Positions 42,091 to 50,705 of a DNA stretch of 64,000 bases are shown here, in pieces. Numbering within the stretch: the stretch's first letter is position 1; every line of letters starts with the position of its first letter. The notes beneath the pieces are model-generated. The model worked only from the letters and a program-made list of their open reading frames with translations. It had not been told where the DNA came from and searched no databases. The translations under genes and the position numbers were made by a program. The DNA comes from Mesorhizobium atlanticum (GTDB lineage: Bacteria; Pseudomonadota; Alphaproteobacteria; Rhizobiales; Rhizobiaceae): assembly GCF_003289965.1 (NCBI RefSeq), contig NZ_QMBQ01000006.1:1-64000 (forward strand), read 5' to 3'.

Positions 42091-43080
42091 TCACTGGCTT
42101 GCCTGCTGCTGCATCAGCGCCTTCACCCAAACCACGATACGCTCCGTAAGAAAGCGTGTGGTCTGCGGCGACAGAACATCGCCGGCGATCACGTGATTGT
42201 CCGGGTCGCCGGTATCGTCGACCGGCACCAACTCGTGCGGACCGCCCCAGCGCCCGGCGATCTCGCGCGTGCGGTCCGGCCGCACCACCTTGTCGGAATC
42301 CGAGAAGATGAACAGGGCAGGGATCTTCGCTTTCTCGACCGGCGCGGCATAGGCTAGCTCGGTGAGCGCGGCCATCGGCAGCACCGCTTTCATCGGGTAT
42401 CTGGTGGTCCAGAATTTTTCGTGGAGCGCGTTGCGCGCCGGGAAACTGCGTTCCTTGCCGCCGACAAGCTCGGCGAGTTGCCCGCCCCAAGGCATGGTCA
42501 GCAACTCCGCGCCGGAGGCCTTGACGCCGAAATTCGGCGAGATGAACGCGATTGCCGCGACACCGTCCGAAGCGCCTGGCTGCGTCGCTGCCCATGCTGC
42601 CAGCGAGCCGCCGGTCGACGTCCCGATGACGATCACCTTGTCGCCGATTTCGCGGCCGATGGCCAAAGCCTCCTCATAGTCGTTGATCCAGGCATTGACG
42701 CTGCCTTGCGCCATGGCCGCGCCATCCTGACCGTGACCGGTCAGCCGCGTGTAGAAGAGGTTGGCGCCCAGTTCATCCGCAATGTCGTCCGGCAAGGGGC
42801 GGACCTCGCCCTTCGAGGCGGAAAAGCCATGGATGTAGACGATGGCCAAAGGCGTCTTGGCGTGGACCATCGGGTTCGCCCAGATGATCTCCTTGTCGAG
42901 CCCGTCGCGGATGTTGGGCACGGAAGCTTCTTCCCGCGCCAGATAGGCTTGCGGATCGTCGCCGATCACCGACGGATTGAACTTGATCGTGGTATCGACC
43001 GGCACGCGGGGGCCGAGGAAGAAGCCGGCGACCAGGATGACTGCAAGGCCAAGCACCGCCAGCACGATCCGCCGCCCCAT
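42091..43080 (-). CDS. Alpha/beta-fold hydrolase with N-terminal membrane segment
   Basis: 329 residues from ATG 43080 (TTGGAGACTGTA upstream); a TTG twelve bases earlier is less likely. One hydrophobic N-terminal segment (5-24) suggests membrane anchoring or export. Serine hydrolase core: oxyanion-region HGFSASKGE (residue 84 on), nucleophile Ser155 in GTSTG, acid in SDSDKVV and a C-terminal DNHVIAGD histidine. Carboxylesterase/lipase-like; substrate unknown. Alone between the helicase (convergent) and SDR gene. Confidence 0.85.
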   Translation of the reverse strand: MGRRIVLAVLGLAVILVAGFFLGPRVPVDTTIKFNPSVIGDDPQAYLAREEASVPNIRDGLDKEIIWANPMVHAKTPLAIVYIHGFSASKGEVRPLPDDIADELGANLFYTRLTGHGQDGAAMAQGSVNAWINDYEEALAIGREIGDKVIVIGTSTGGSLAAWAATQPGASDGVAAIAFISPNFGVKASGAELLTMPWGGQLAELVGGKERSFPARNALHEKFWTTRYPMKAVLPMAALTELAYAAPVEKAKIPALFIFSDSDKVVRPDRTREIAGRWGGPHELVPVDDTGDPDNHVIAGDVLSPQTTRFLTERIVVWVKALMQQQASQ

Positions 43081-43163
43081 TACAGTCTCCAAGCAATGAT
43101 TCTCAACCTATGGCCGTCCCCGCCGGCAGGCAATCGCCGTTTCGCCGGCTTATGTCGCGGCGC

Positions 43164-44012
43164 TTATGCCGCCTTGTCGCGGGATGGGTCTTCTTTGCCC
43201 GCCGGCCTGCGATCGAAATGCAGTGGCCGCCCCCACCAGTGGGTGGTGAGTCCGATGACGAAGCGGCCGAGCGGCCGCGGCAGCAGGCCGAGCAACTTCA
43301 GCGGCCAGCTGATGTGATAGGGAAAGGTGACTTCGAAGGCGCCTTTCTTGATGCCGCGCGCCATGCGGCGCGAGGCGCGATGCACAGGCATGAGACCCGG
43401 CATCGGCAGCTTGTTCTTTTCGGTCAGCGGCGTGTCGACGAAGCCCGGATTGATAACCTGGACGCGGATGTTCATCTTGTCGAAGTCGTATTTCAGCGAC
43501 TCCGCCAGGATGTTGATCGCGGCCTTGGTGCCGCCATAGGCTGCCGTCGTCGGCCAGCCGGAATAGGCGGTGACCGATCCGACAAGAACGACATGGCCGC
43601 GTCCGCGCACGCGCATATGCTCGACGACAGGCACCACGCCGTTGACGATGCCGAAATAGTTCACGGCGAAGGAACGATGGAAATCGCGCACCACCAGATT
43701 CTCGCCGGGGGTGGCGATGTAGTTGCCGGCGTTGAAGACGGCAAGCACGATCGGGCCCATCTGCTCCTCGATCGCGGCGGCCGTGCGCGCCATGCCGTGC
43801 TCGTCGGTGACGTCGCAGGGAAAGGACCTCACATGCCCCGACATTTGCGCGGTTTCGACGATCAGCGTGTCAACCGGATCTTCCGGCAGCGACGTCACCG
43901 CTACGGCATAGCCTTGATTGGCGAGATCCTTGGCCAGCGCGCGACCAAGGCCGCTCCCGCCGCCCGTGATCCAGGCGACACCGTCTTTCGGATTGGCCCG
44001 GTAGAGTGTCAT
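43164..44012 (-). CDS. Short-chain dehydrogenase/reductase
   Basis: 282 residues from ATG 44012; the longer upstream frame is not supported. NAD(P)-binding TGGGSGLG at residues 16-23, NAG motif, and catalytic Ser146, Tyr159 and Lys163 (GSVTAYSGW and YGGTK). Contains a hydrophobic C-terminal region (about 245-265), as in SDRs that attach to membranes. Sits 83 bases from the hydrolase on the same strand, so possible operon. Substrate unknown. Confidence 0.87.
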   Translation of the reverse strand: MTLYRANPKDGVAWITGGGSGLGRALAKDLANQGYAVAVTSLPEDPVDTLIVETAQMSGHVRSFPCDVTDEHGMARTAAAIEEQMGPIVLAVFNAGNYIATPGENLVVRDFHRSFAVNYFGIVNGVVPVVEHMRVRGRGHVVLVGSVTAYSGWPTTAAYGGTKAAINILAESLKYDFDKMNIRVQVINPGFVDTPLTEKNKLPMPGLMPVHRASRRMARGIKKGAFEVTFPYHISWPLKLLGLLPRPLGRFVIGLTTHWWGRPLHFDRRPAGKEDPSRDKAA

Positions 44013-44203
44013 GGGGTGTCCTGCGGATGTTCCGGTTTGCTCTAGCGGCGGAGAAATCGGTTGAAAAGAGCGGTTTTGCACCTGGCACTGAAATGATCGC
44101 AAGCGTTGCACCATCCGGTATGCGACTGGACCAGGCAAAATCTTGCCTTGAAACCGCGGCGTCCGGTTTTTAGGGTCTCGCCGCACACACAAAGGAATCC
44201 CTC

Positions 44204-45238
44204 ATGCCCCGTTCTGTGATCGAAGCGATCGGCAACACGCCCCTGATCCGGCTCAACAAGGCTTCGGAAGCGACCGGCTGTGAGATCCTCGGCAAGGCCG
44301 AGTTCATGAATCCGGGACAATCGGTGAAGGATAGGGCCGGCCTGTTCATCATCCGCGATGCCGAACAGCGCGGGCTGCTCAAGCCCGGCGGGCTCATCGT
44401 CGAAGGCACCGCCGGCAACACCGGCATCGGCTTGACGTTGGTTGCCAAGGCGCTCGGCTACCGCACCGTGATCGTCATCCCCGACACGCAGAGCCAGGAA
44501 AAGAAGGACACGATCAAGATCCTGGGCGCGGAGCTCATCGAAGTGCCGGCCGTGCCCTACAAGAACTCCAACAATTACATAAAATTGTCCGGCCGCCTTG
44601 CCGAGCAACTGGCGCGCTCGGAGCCGAACGGCGCAATCTGGGCCAACCAGTTCGACAATGTCGCCAACCGCGACGGTCATATCCGCACGACAGCCCAGGA
44701 GATCTGGGCTCAAACCGGCGGCAAGGTCGATGGCTTCGTTTCGGCCGTAGGCTCCGGCGGCACGCTCGCCGGCGTCGCGCTCGGGCTCAAGGGCAAGAAC
44801 AAGGACGTCAAGATCGCGCTCGCCGATCCGCTGGGCGCCGCGCTCTACAGTTTCTACACCAGCGGCGAGTTGAGATCCGACGGCAACTCGATCACCGAAG
44901 GTATCGGGCAGGGCCGCATCACCGCCAACCTGGAAGGCTTCAGGCCGGACTTCTCCTACCAGATCCCGGACGAGGAAGCGTTGCCGATCATCTTCGATCT
45001 GATCCAGGAAGAGGGCCTCTGTGTCGGCGGCTCGACCGGCATCAACATCGCCGGCGCCATCCGGCTGGCGCGCGATCTCGGACCGGGCCACACCATCGTG
45101 ACGATCCTTGCCGACTACGGCACGCGCTACCAGTCCAAGCTCTTCAATCCAGAATTCCTTCGCGGCAAGAATCTTCCGGTGCCGGGCTGGATGGAAGAGA
45201 AGGCCGACATTTCCGTGCCGTTCGAAAAGGTAGCATGA
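44204..45238 (+). CDS. cysK: Cysteine synthase A
   Basis: PLP enzyme joining O-acetylserine and sulfide. 344 residues; pyridoxal lysine in NPGQSVKDRAG near residue 45, PLP-phosphate loop EGTAGNTGIGLTLVAK, and the C-terminal EEGLCVGGSTGINIAGA. Promoter region to the divergent SDR gene is 191 bases. Stop overlaps the alaX start (ATGATG). Confidence 0.94.
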   Translation: MPRSVIEAIGNTPLIRLNKASEATGCEILGKAEFMNPGQSVKDRAGLFIIRDAEQRGLLKPGGLIVEGTAGNTGIGLTLVAKALGYRTVIVIPDTQSQEKKDTIKILGAELIEVPAVPYKNSNNYIKLSGRLAEQLARSEPNGAIWANQFDNVANRDGHIRTTAQEIWAQTGGKVDGFVSAVGSGGTLAGVALGLKGKNKDVKIALADPLGAALYSFYTSGELRSDGNSITEGIGQGRITANLEGFRPDFSYQIPDEEALPIIFDLIQEEGLCVGGSTGINIAGAIRLARDLGPGHTIVTILADYGTRYQSKLFNPEFLRGKNLPVPGWMEEKADISVPFEKVA

Positions 45239-45981
45239 TGGCCCGCAAGACCGAGGCGCTGTTTCGCGACGACGCCTATCAGACGACGGCCGAGGCCGAG
45301 GTCGTCGCCATCAACGATCGCGGCGGCATCCTTCTCGACCGCACGATCTTCTACGCCACGTCGGGTGGACAGCCGGGCGATACCGGCATGCTCGAACGAG
45401 CGGACGGCGGCCGCATCGCGATCGCCGCCACCATCACCGGGGAGACCAAGGACGAGATCATCCACGTGCCGGCGCCGGAGCAGCTGCTCCCCGCTGTCGG
45501 CGAAAGGCTGAAGCTCTCGATCGACTGGGAGCGTCGGCACCTTCTGATGCGCATGCATACCGCCTGCCACCTGCTGACGGTCGTTTGCCCGTTTCCGATC
45601 ACCGGTGCGGCGGTCGCTGAGGACGACAGCCGTGTCGACTTCGATATCCCCGACACCGGCTTCACCAAGGAAGATGTGACGGCCCGGCTGATGGAGCTGG
45701 TGCGCGCCGACCATCCGATCTTCACCCGGTTGATCACCGACGACGAGCTTGCCGCCAATCCCGGCCTGGTCAAATCGAAGAACGTCCGCCCGCCGGTCGG
45801 CACAGGCCAAATCCGCCTGGTCTGCATCGGCGAGAACGGCTCGGTCGACAGCCAGCCCTGCGGTGGAACGCATGTGAAGTCGACCGGCGAGGTCGGCGAG
45901 ATCCATATCGGCAAGATCGAAAAGAAGGGCCGCGAGAACCGGCGCTTCCGCATCCGCTTCGGGCCAATGCCGGCGAATTGA
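45235..45981 (+). CDS. Alanyl-tRNA editing protein AlaX
   Basis: Hydrolyses Ser-tRNA(Ala) or Gly-tRNA(Ala). 248 residues, the AlaX-M size class; no catalytic AlaRS core. Zinc-site motifs HTACH (His108, His112) and CGGTH (Cys209, His213) are intact. Two in-frame ATGs (45235, 45238) follow each other; the first overlaps the cysK stop by four bases. Translation is thus probably coupled to cysteine synthase. Confidence 0.9.
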   Translation: MMARKTEALFRDDAYQTTAEAEVVAINDRGGILLDRTIFYATSGGQPGDTGMLERADGGRIAIAATITGETKDEIIHVPAPEQLLPAVGERLKLSIDWERRHLLMRMHTACHLLTVVCPFPITGAAVAEDDSRVDFDIPDTGFTKEDVTARLMELVRADHPIFTRLITDDELAANPGLVKSKNVRPPVGTGQIRLVCIGENGSVDSQPCGGTHVKSTGEVGEIHIGKIEKKGRENRRFRIRFGPMPAN

Positions 45982-45996
45982 TGCTCGAAGTGATGA

Positions 45997-46043
45997 AGCA
46001 TGATGTCGCCCGAAAGCCGCTTCACACTTTTCCGCATCATGCA
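45997..46043. repeat. Palindromic intergenic repeat, GAGCATGATG type (copy 2)
   Basis: Arms GCATGATG (45998-46005) / CATCATGC (46035-46042) around the core CCGAAAGCCGCTTCACACTTTTCCG, which equals copy 1 at 10285 apart from two substitutions and a C for G change. Fills the gap between alaX and sseA. Non-coding. Confidence 0.85.
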
Positions 46044-46072
46044 CTAAACCGAGGCGGGCCAGGGAGAACAAA

Positions 46073-46924
46073 ATGGCGCAGGACAGTCCTTTCATCGTCG
46101 ACGCCGACTGGCTGGAGAATGAGCTTGGCGAGCCCGGCCTCACCATCATCGACGCCTCCTGGTATCTGCCGGCGCAAAAGCGAGACGCCCGCGCCGAATA
46201 CGATGCCGCGCACATTCCCGGCGCGCGCTTCCTCGACCAGGATGCGGTTTCCGATCCGGATTCCAAATTGCCGCACACCTTGGCCTCGCCGCAGCACTTT
46301 GCCCAGTATGTCGGCGCTATGGGCGTTACGGCCGATGACACAATCGTCGTCTATGACGGGCCTGGCCTGTTCTCGGCGCCGCGCGCCTGGTGGATGTTCC
46401 GGGTCATGGGCGTTTTCCAGGTCTACATTCTGAACGGTGGCTTCGACCGCTGGAAGGCCGAAGGGCGGCCAGTGACTTCCGAGCCGACCAAGATCGCGCC
46501 GAGTGTCTTCCATGCCAATTTCGACGCGGACCGTGTCGTCGGCCTCGACGAGATGCGCAGGATCGTCGCCAGCCAAGAGAGCCAGATCGCTGACGCGCGC
46601 TCGGCCGGCCGTTTCGCCGGAACCGATCCGGAGCCGCGCCCAGGCGTCCGTTCGGGCCATATGCCGGGCGCGAGCAATGTCCCGATCACGGCGCTTGCCG
46701 AGAATGGCGAGCTGCTGCCCAAGGACCGCTTGCGCAAGGTGATCGAGGATGCCGGCATCGATTTGTCGAAGCCGGTCGTCACGTCGTGCGGCTCGGGTAT
46801 CACGGCGGCGGCGATCACGCTGGCGCTGGAGACGCTTGGCCACACCGACAACCGGCTTTACGACGGATCCTGGACGGAATGGGGCGGTCTCAGCGACACG
46901 CCGGTGGTGACGGGGAAAGAATGA
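46073..46924 (+). CDS. sseA: 3-mercaptopyruvate sulfurtransferase
   Basis: Two-domain rhodanese; catalytic domain at the C-terminus. 283 residues. Catalytic Cys239 in TSCGSGITAAA: CGSGITA is the pattern characteristic of mercaptopyruvate sulfurtransferases. N-terminal domain has DARSAGRFAGTDPEP. Ends overlapping the next gene by four bases. Sits near cysK and alaX, so it is part of a small sulfur/cysteine neighbourhood. Confidence 0.9.
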   Translation: MAQDSPFIVDADWLENELGEPGLTIIDASWYLPAQKRDARAEYDAAHIPGARFLDQDAVSDPDSKLPHTLASPQHFAQYVGAMGVTADDTIVVYDGPGLFSAPRAWWMFRVMGVFQVYILNGGFDRWKAEGRPVTSEPTKIAPSVFHANFDADRVVGLDEMRRIVASQESQIADARSAGRFAGTDPEPRPGVRSGHMPGASNVPITALAENGELLPKDRLRKVIEDAGIDLSKPVVTSCGSGITAAAITLALETLGHTDNRLYDGSWTEWGGLSDTPVVTGKE

Positions 46925-47487
46925 TGGAAAACGGCGTGCCGAAAGATATCGACGTCACGGTCACGTTCCTGGAGATGCACGCGGCGCCGGCGGTTTCGCC
47001 GCCGATCCCCTACAACCGCCAGATCGCGCTGCTGAAGACCAAGGACATCCCGCTCCATTTCTACCGCTATTTGATAGATCGCGTCGGGCGCAAATGGCAC
47101 TGGGTCAATGTGCTGAGGATGAGCGACGAGGAGCTTGCCGCCGGCCTGCACCGCGAGGACCGCGACGTCAGGGTGCTCTATCTCGACGGCGCTCCTGCCG
47201 GCTTCTTCGACCTCAAGCCGCATCTGCCGGACGAAGTGGAGCTCGCCTATTTCGGCATGATGGAACATGCGCACGGCCAGGGCCTCGGTCGCTGGTTCCT
47301 CGGCGCGGCGATCTCGGCGGCCTGGGCATATGGGCCAAAGTTCGTTTCCGTGCAGACCTGCACGCTCGACCACCCGGCGGCTCTGCCGCTGTACCAGAAA
47401 CTCGGCTTCACGCCTGTAGCGCAGAAGAAGGAAGTCGTGCACCCGCTGACCTTCGCCGAGCGTTCGGCCAGCGTCATGCGAGGCTAG
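46921..47487 (+). CDS. GNAT-family N-acetyltransferase
   Basis: 188 residues; ATG at 46921 overlaps the sseA stop by four bases, with GGGGAAAG upstream. GNAT features: acetyl-CoA pyrophosphate loop HAHGQGLGRWFLGAAI (about 115-130) and the C-terminal LPLYQKLGFTPV. Substrate unknown; co-expression with sseA is likely. A family with related N-terminus (PPIPYNRQIALLKTKDIPLHFYRYL) is often annotated as uncharacterised. Confidence 0.86.
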   Translation: MMENGVPKDIDVTVTFLEMHAAPAVSPPIPYNRQIALLKTKDIPLHFYRYLIDRVGRKWHWVNVLRMSDEELAAGLHREDRDVRVLYLDGAPAGFFDLKPHLPDEVELAYFGMMEHAHGQGLGRWFLGAAISAAWAYGPKFVSVQTCTLDHPAALPLYQKLGFTPVAQKKEVVHPLTFAERSASVMRG

Positions 47488-47571
47488 AGCGTTTCACCGT
47501 TTCACGGAACGGCGAGCCGCTTTTTGAAGCAATTCCGGACAGAGAACCGCTCACACTTTTCCCGGAATTGC
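47486..47571. repeat. Two adjoining intergenic repeats, GTTTCACCG type and GCAATTCC type
   Basis: First, a short element AGAGCGTTTCACCGTTTCACGG...GAGCCGCT (47486-47521), partially palindromic. Second, GCAATTCCGG (47529-47538) / CCGGAATTGC (47562-47571), a perfect 10-base inverted repeat with the inner GTGTGAGCGG core in reverse orientation. Same families at 48295-48394. Confidence 0.8.
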
Positions 47572-47662
47572 CGTGGGGCCTGAACATTCCGTTCATCGCC
47601 GCTTCAGACTGTCTTCGCCATTGTCCGGCCGCATTACGAGGCCGAGCTTGTAGGAGAAAGAC

Positions 47663-48220
47663 ATGTTGACCCGACGTACATTTGCCATGGCCATGATTGC
47701 GGCAGTTGCCATGCCGAGCCTGGCATCGGCGCAGGCGACCACGCCTTCGGCCGCGACCATCGAGCGGCAGCTCGACGCCGCGCCCAGGAAGAAGCTGCGC
47801 CCCAATGAACGTGTCACCATTCGCGAGTTCAAGCGCCGGCCGGATCTGCGGCGCATGGCGCGTTCGATCGACATCCAGTCAATCAATTTCGAGTTCGGCT
47901 CGGCCGCCATTGCCCCCTCGCAATATGGCAAGGTCGAGATCATCGCCGACGCGCTCCATCGCATCCTGCGACGAGACCGTGGCGCCCGCATCCTGATCGA
48001 GGGCCACACCGACGCCGTGGGTTCTTTCGAATCGAACCAGGTCCTGTCCGAGCGCCGGGCCGCCTCCCTGAAGCGCACCCTGGTAGGCGAGTTCGGCGTG
48101 CCCTCGTTCGCGCTGGAAACCGTCGGCTATGGCGAGGAGTTCCTGCTCGTGCCGACCCAGCAGGAGAACTGGCGCAACCGCCGCGTGACGCTGCGCCGCT
48201 TCGACGATTTCGTGCGGTAA
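47663..48220 (+). CDS. OmpA-family peptidoglycan-associated protein
   Basis: 185 residues. N-terminal signal peptide (1-25, cleaved around SLASAQA), preceded by an RR pair, so Tat export is possible though Sec is more likely. C-terminal OmpA-like domain with GHTDAVG, the NQVLSERRAASL pattern (NX2LSX2RAX2V family signature) and GYGEE. Binds peptidoglycan in the periplasm or outer membrane. AGGAGAAAG ribosome-binding site. Confidence 0.88.
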   Translation: MLTRRTFAMAMIAAVAMPSLASAQATTPSAATIERQLDAAPRKKLRPNERVTIREFKRRPDLRRMARSIDIQSINFEFGSAAIAPSQYGKVEIIADALHRILRRDRGARILIEGHTDAVGSFESNQVLSERRAASLKRTLVGEFGVPSFALETVGYGEEFLLVPTQQENWRNRRVTLRRFDDFVR

Positions 48221-48250
48221 CGCTCAGCCCGACAATGCCGATAGTCGAGG

Positions 48251-48276
48251 GCCCGGTTGTGCAATGCAGCCGGGCT
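48251..48276 (+). terminator. Hairpin after the OmpA-like gene
   Basis: GCCCGG...CCGGGC stem with an imperfect interior, followed by CTCTTCAT; a weak candidate terminator. Confidence 0.5.
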
Positions 48277-48294
48277 CTTCATATGGGCGCCACT

Positions 48295-48394
48295 AGAGCA
48301 ATTCCAGGAAAAGTGTGAGCGGTTTCCGTCCGGAATTGCGTCAAAACAAAGAGTTAGAGTGGTTCGCCGTTTCCGTGAGATGGTGAAACGCTCT
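48295..48394. repeat. GCAATTCC and GGTTCGCCG/GTGAAACG palindromic repeats
   Basis: A GCAATTCC (48298-48305) / GGAATTGC (48332-48339) element with AAAAGTGTGAGCGG core, followed by a second palindrome whose arms are AGAGTGGTT and AAACGCTCT (48355-48394). The two match, in opposite order, the pair at 47486-47571. Only 85 bases then remain to the DUF1203 gene. Confidence 0.82.
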
Positions 48395-48463
48395 CGTCAG
48401 GAATCGGGTGGGAGGCACTGCCGCCAAGGCATAGTTTCCGGACATCGACAGCGGAGATTTGCC

Positions 48464-48931
48464 ATGAGCATCCAGTTCAAAGCCTTGCCGACCGAAGCCG
48501 TGCGCGCCTTGCAGCGGGGAGGGCCCGATGCCTATGGCCTCACCCCGGAACTCCGGATCTCCGACGGCGACGGCGTGCCCTGCAGGCACTGCATGAAGAA
48601 CGTCGGAGCCGGCGACGGCTACCTGATCGTGGCCTACAGGCCGTTCCCGCAATTGCAACCCTATGCCGAAACCGGCCCGATCTTCCTGCACGCCGAGGAA
48701 TGCGAACGCGCCGCCGACGGGGATGCGCTGCCGGAAATGCTCGCAAGCAGCGACTATATCGTGAGGGGCTATGGCGAAGACGATCGCATCGTCTATGGCA
48801 GCGGCGCGGTCACGCCGACGGACGACATCCCCGCTCGCGCGACAACCCTGCTTGAGCGCGACGACATCGCGTACATCCATGTCCGCTCGGCCCGGAACAA
48901 TTGCTATCAATGCCGCATCGAGCGGGCCTGA
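48464..48931 (+). CDS. DUF1203 family protein
   Basis: 155 residues from ATG 48464 (GCGGAGATTTGCC upstream). Contains CRHCMKNVGAGDGYLIVAYRPFP (CxxC pair) and a C-terminal YIHVRSARNNCYQCRIERA with another CxxC, typical of DUF1203 and suggestive of metal binding. Function not known. Not clearly linked to neighbours. Confidence 0.85.
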   Translation: MSIQFKALPTEAVRALQRGGPDAYGLTPELRISDGDGVPCRHCMKNVGAGDGYLIVAYRPFPQLQPYAETGPIFLHAEECERAADGDALPEMLASSDYIVRGYGEDDRIVYGSGAVTPTDDIPARATTLLERDDIAYIHVRSARNNCYQCRIERA

Positions 48932-49103
48932 TCCCAAATACGGCATGACCCCAAAAAAGAAGCCCGCCGATGGTCGGGCGGGCCGTTGGAGGGTCTGACA
49001 GAAGCTGTCGGCAAGTACTGTCCGGGCCGGGATTGTCCGAACCCGGCAAGCAGCACAAACCGCCAGTAGCACTGCGTGTCTAGGCATCTTTCCCGCCGGA
49101 CGA

Positions 49104-49121
49104 ATGTGAAGCATTTCACAT
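49104..49121. promoter_or_regulatory. CRP/FNR-family type palindrome TGTGA-N6-TCACA
   Basis: ATGTGAAGCATTTCACAT carries the exact CRP half-site spacing TGTGA-N6-TCACA with perfect 7-base arms. It lies in the 443-base gap between DUF1203 and ald and could serve a CRP-like regulator. Regulator not identified. Confidence 0.5.
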
Positions 49122-49257
49122 GGGGAAGCATAACGGCCGAAAGACAGGTTCGAGGCCGGTCAAGACTGTCGTATTCTCGTCGTACTAATGCGCTAAGAAG
49201 CAATGGTTGATGATCAGTCGACCGCGGATGGACCGGCGGCGGATCGCAACATCGAGG

Positions 49258-49284
49258 AAGCGGGGCTTTTGCTCCGCTTTTTTG
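49258..49284 (+). terminator. Plus-strand terminator, possible end of a small RNA
   Basis: AAGCGGGGC / GCTCCGCTT stem (one G-U pair), four-base loop and a six-T run, at the end of ~250 bases that have no gene. It is oriented away from the convergent ald gene, so it probably ends an RNA that begins within the gap. Confidence 0.6.
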
Positions 49285-49321
49285 TTGCCCGGATTTCTCG
49301 ACGAATACGCTCGCGCGCAAA

Positions 49322-49349
49322 GAAAAGCCCGCCGGAATGACCGGCGGGC
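49322..49349 (-). terminator. Rho-independent terminator of ald
   Basis: GCCCGCCGG / CCGGCGGGC 9-bp stem; on the minus strand followed by TTTTCTTT. Ends the alanine dehydrogenase transcript. Confidence 0.88.
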
Positions 49350-49374
49350 GACTGGATGAAGCTATGCGAGCCCG

Positions 49375-50490
49375 TCAGGCGGCAAGCACCGCCTTCGGCT
49401 CGACCATCTCATAGCCGAGCGCCTCGGCGACGGCGCGGTTGGTGATCTTGCCCTTATGGACGTTGAGGCCGTTGCGCAGGTGATGGTCGTCGACCAGCGC
49501 CTTGAGGCCCTTGTCGGCGAGCTGCAGGCCGTAGTGCAGTGTCGCGTTGTTGAGCGCGTGCGCCGAAGTGACCGGCACGGCGCCGGGCATGTTGGCGACG
49601 CAATAGTGAATCACGCCGTCGACCTCGTAGGTCGGATCGGCATGGGTCGTGGCATGCGAGGTCTCGAAGCAGCCGCCCTGGTCGATCGCGACATCGACCA
49701 GCACCGAGCCCTTCTTCATGCCCGAAAGCATCTCACGGGTGACGAGCTTGGGCGCCGCCGCGCCCGGGATCAGCACCGCGCCGATGACGACATCGGCCGA
49801 GAAGCATTCTTCTTCCAGCGCCTCGACGGTCGAGTAACGGGTGTGGACGCGGCCGCCAAAAATGTCGTCGAGCTGGCGCAGGCGTGGGATCGAGCGGTCG
49901 ATGATGGTGACATCGGCGCCGAGGCCGGCCGCCATCTTGGCCGCATGCAGGCCGACGACGCCGCCGCCGAGCACGGTGACCTTGCCGGGCAGCACGCCGG
50001 GCACGCCGCCAAGCAACACGCCGCGACCGCCATTGGCCTTCTGCAGCGCCGTCGCGCCGGCCTGGATCGACAGGCGGCCGGCGACTTCCGACATCGGCGC
50101 CAGCAGCGGCAGGCCGCCGCGATCGTCGGTCACGGTCTCATAGGCAACGGCAGTGACGCCCGAAGCGAGAAGACCCTTGGTCTGCTCCGGATCCGGAGCA
50201 AGGTGCAGGTAGGTGTAGAGGATCTGGCCGTCGCGCAGTTGCACCCATTCATTGGGCTGCGGCTCCTTGACCTTGACGATCATGTCCGACTTGGCGAATA
50301 CGTCGGCCGCCGTCTTGGCGATAGTCGCCCCGGCGGCGCGATAGGCATTGTCGTCGGCGCCGATGCCGGCGCCGGCGCCAGTCTCGACCAGCACTTCGTG
50401 GCCATGCGCGACATATTCGCGGACCGAGCCGGGCGTCAGGCCGACGCGATATTCATGGTTCTTGATTTCCCTGGGGCAGCCGACACGCAT
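49375..50490 (-). CDS. ald: Alanine dehydrogenase
   Basis: NAD-dependent interconversion of alanine and pyruvate plus ammonium. 371 residues from ATG 50490 (AGGAGAAGAAAG upstream). Begins [21 protein letters not shown] and has the NAD-binding [18 protein letters not shown] region near residue 175, with the substrate-binding PGAVP late in the protein. Divergent from an Lrp-type regulator, the usual AldR arrangement in rhizobia. Confidence 0.95.
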   Translation of the reverse strand: MRVGCPREIKNHEYRVGLTPGSVREYVAHGHEVLVETGAGAGIGADDNAYRAAGATIAKTAADVFAKSDMIVKVKEPQPNEWVQLRDGQILYTYLHLAPDPEQTKGLLASGVTAVAYETVTDDRGGLPLLAPMSEVAGRLSIQAGATALQKANGGRGVLLGGVPGVLPGKVTVLGGGVVGLHAAKMAAGLGADVTIIDRSIPRLRQLDDIFGGRVHTRYSTVEALEEECFSADVVIGAVLIPGAAAPKLVTREMLSGMKKGSVLVDVAIDQGGCFETSHATTHADPTYEVDGVIHYCVANMPGAVPVTSAHALNNATLHYGLQLADKGLKALVDDHHLRNGLNVHKGKITNRAVAEALGYEMVEPKAVLAA

Positions 50491-50705
50491 CTTTCTTCTC
50501 CTGTCCGCGCCCTTTCAAGGGGCGCTCTCCCTGTCATTGGTGCATGCCATCAGCTCCGGAACGCCGCGCGATTTTGGAGGCGACACGCAATAATGGCAGT
50601 CAATCACGAATCGTTCCGTATGTGTTTGCGAATGCACTTGCGGCAAGGACCGCTCTTCGATAATCGTTGCGCAAAATAGCCGGAAATTCGCAGGAACAAC
50701 GAAAA

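Noticed and set aside
48955-48984. GCCCGCCGA / TCGGGCGGGC hairpin as a terminator of DUF1203
   Set aside because: The T-run lies on the opposite strand, so it would act on a minus-strand transcript for which I see no gene.
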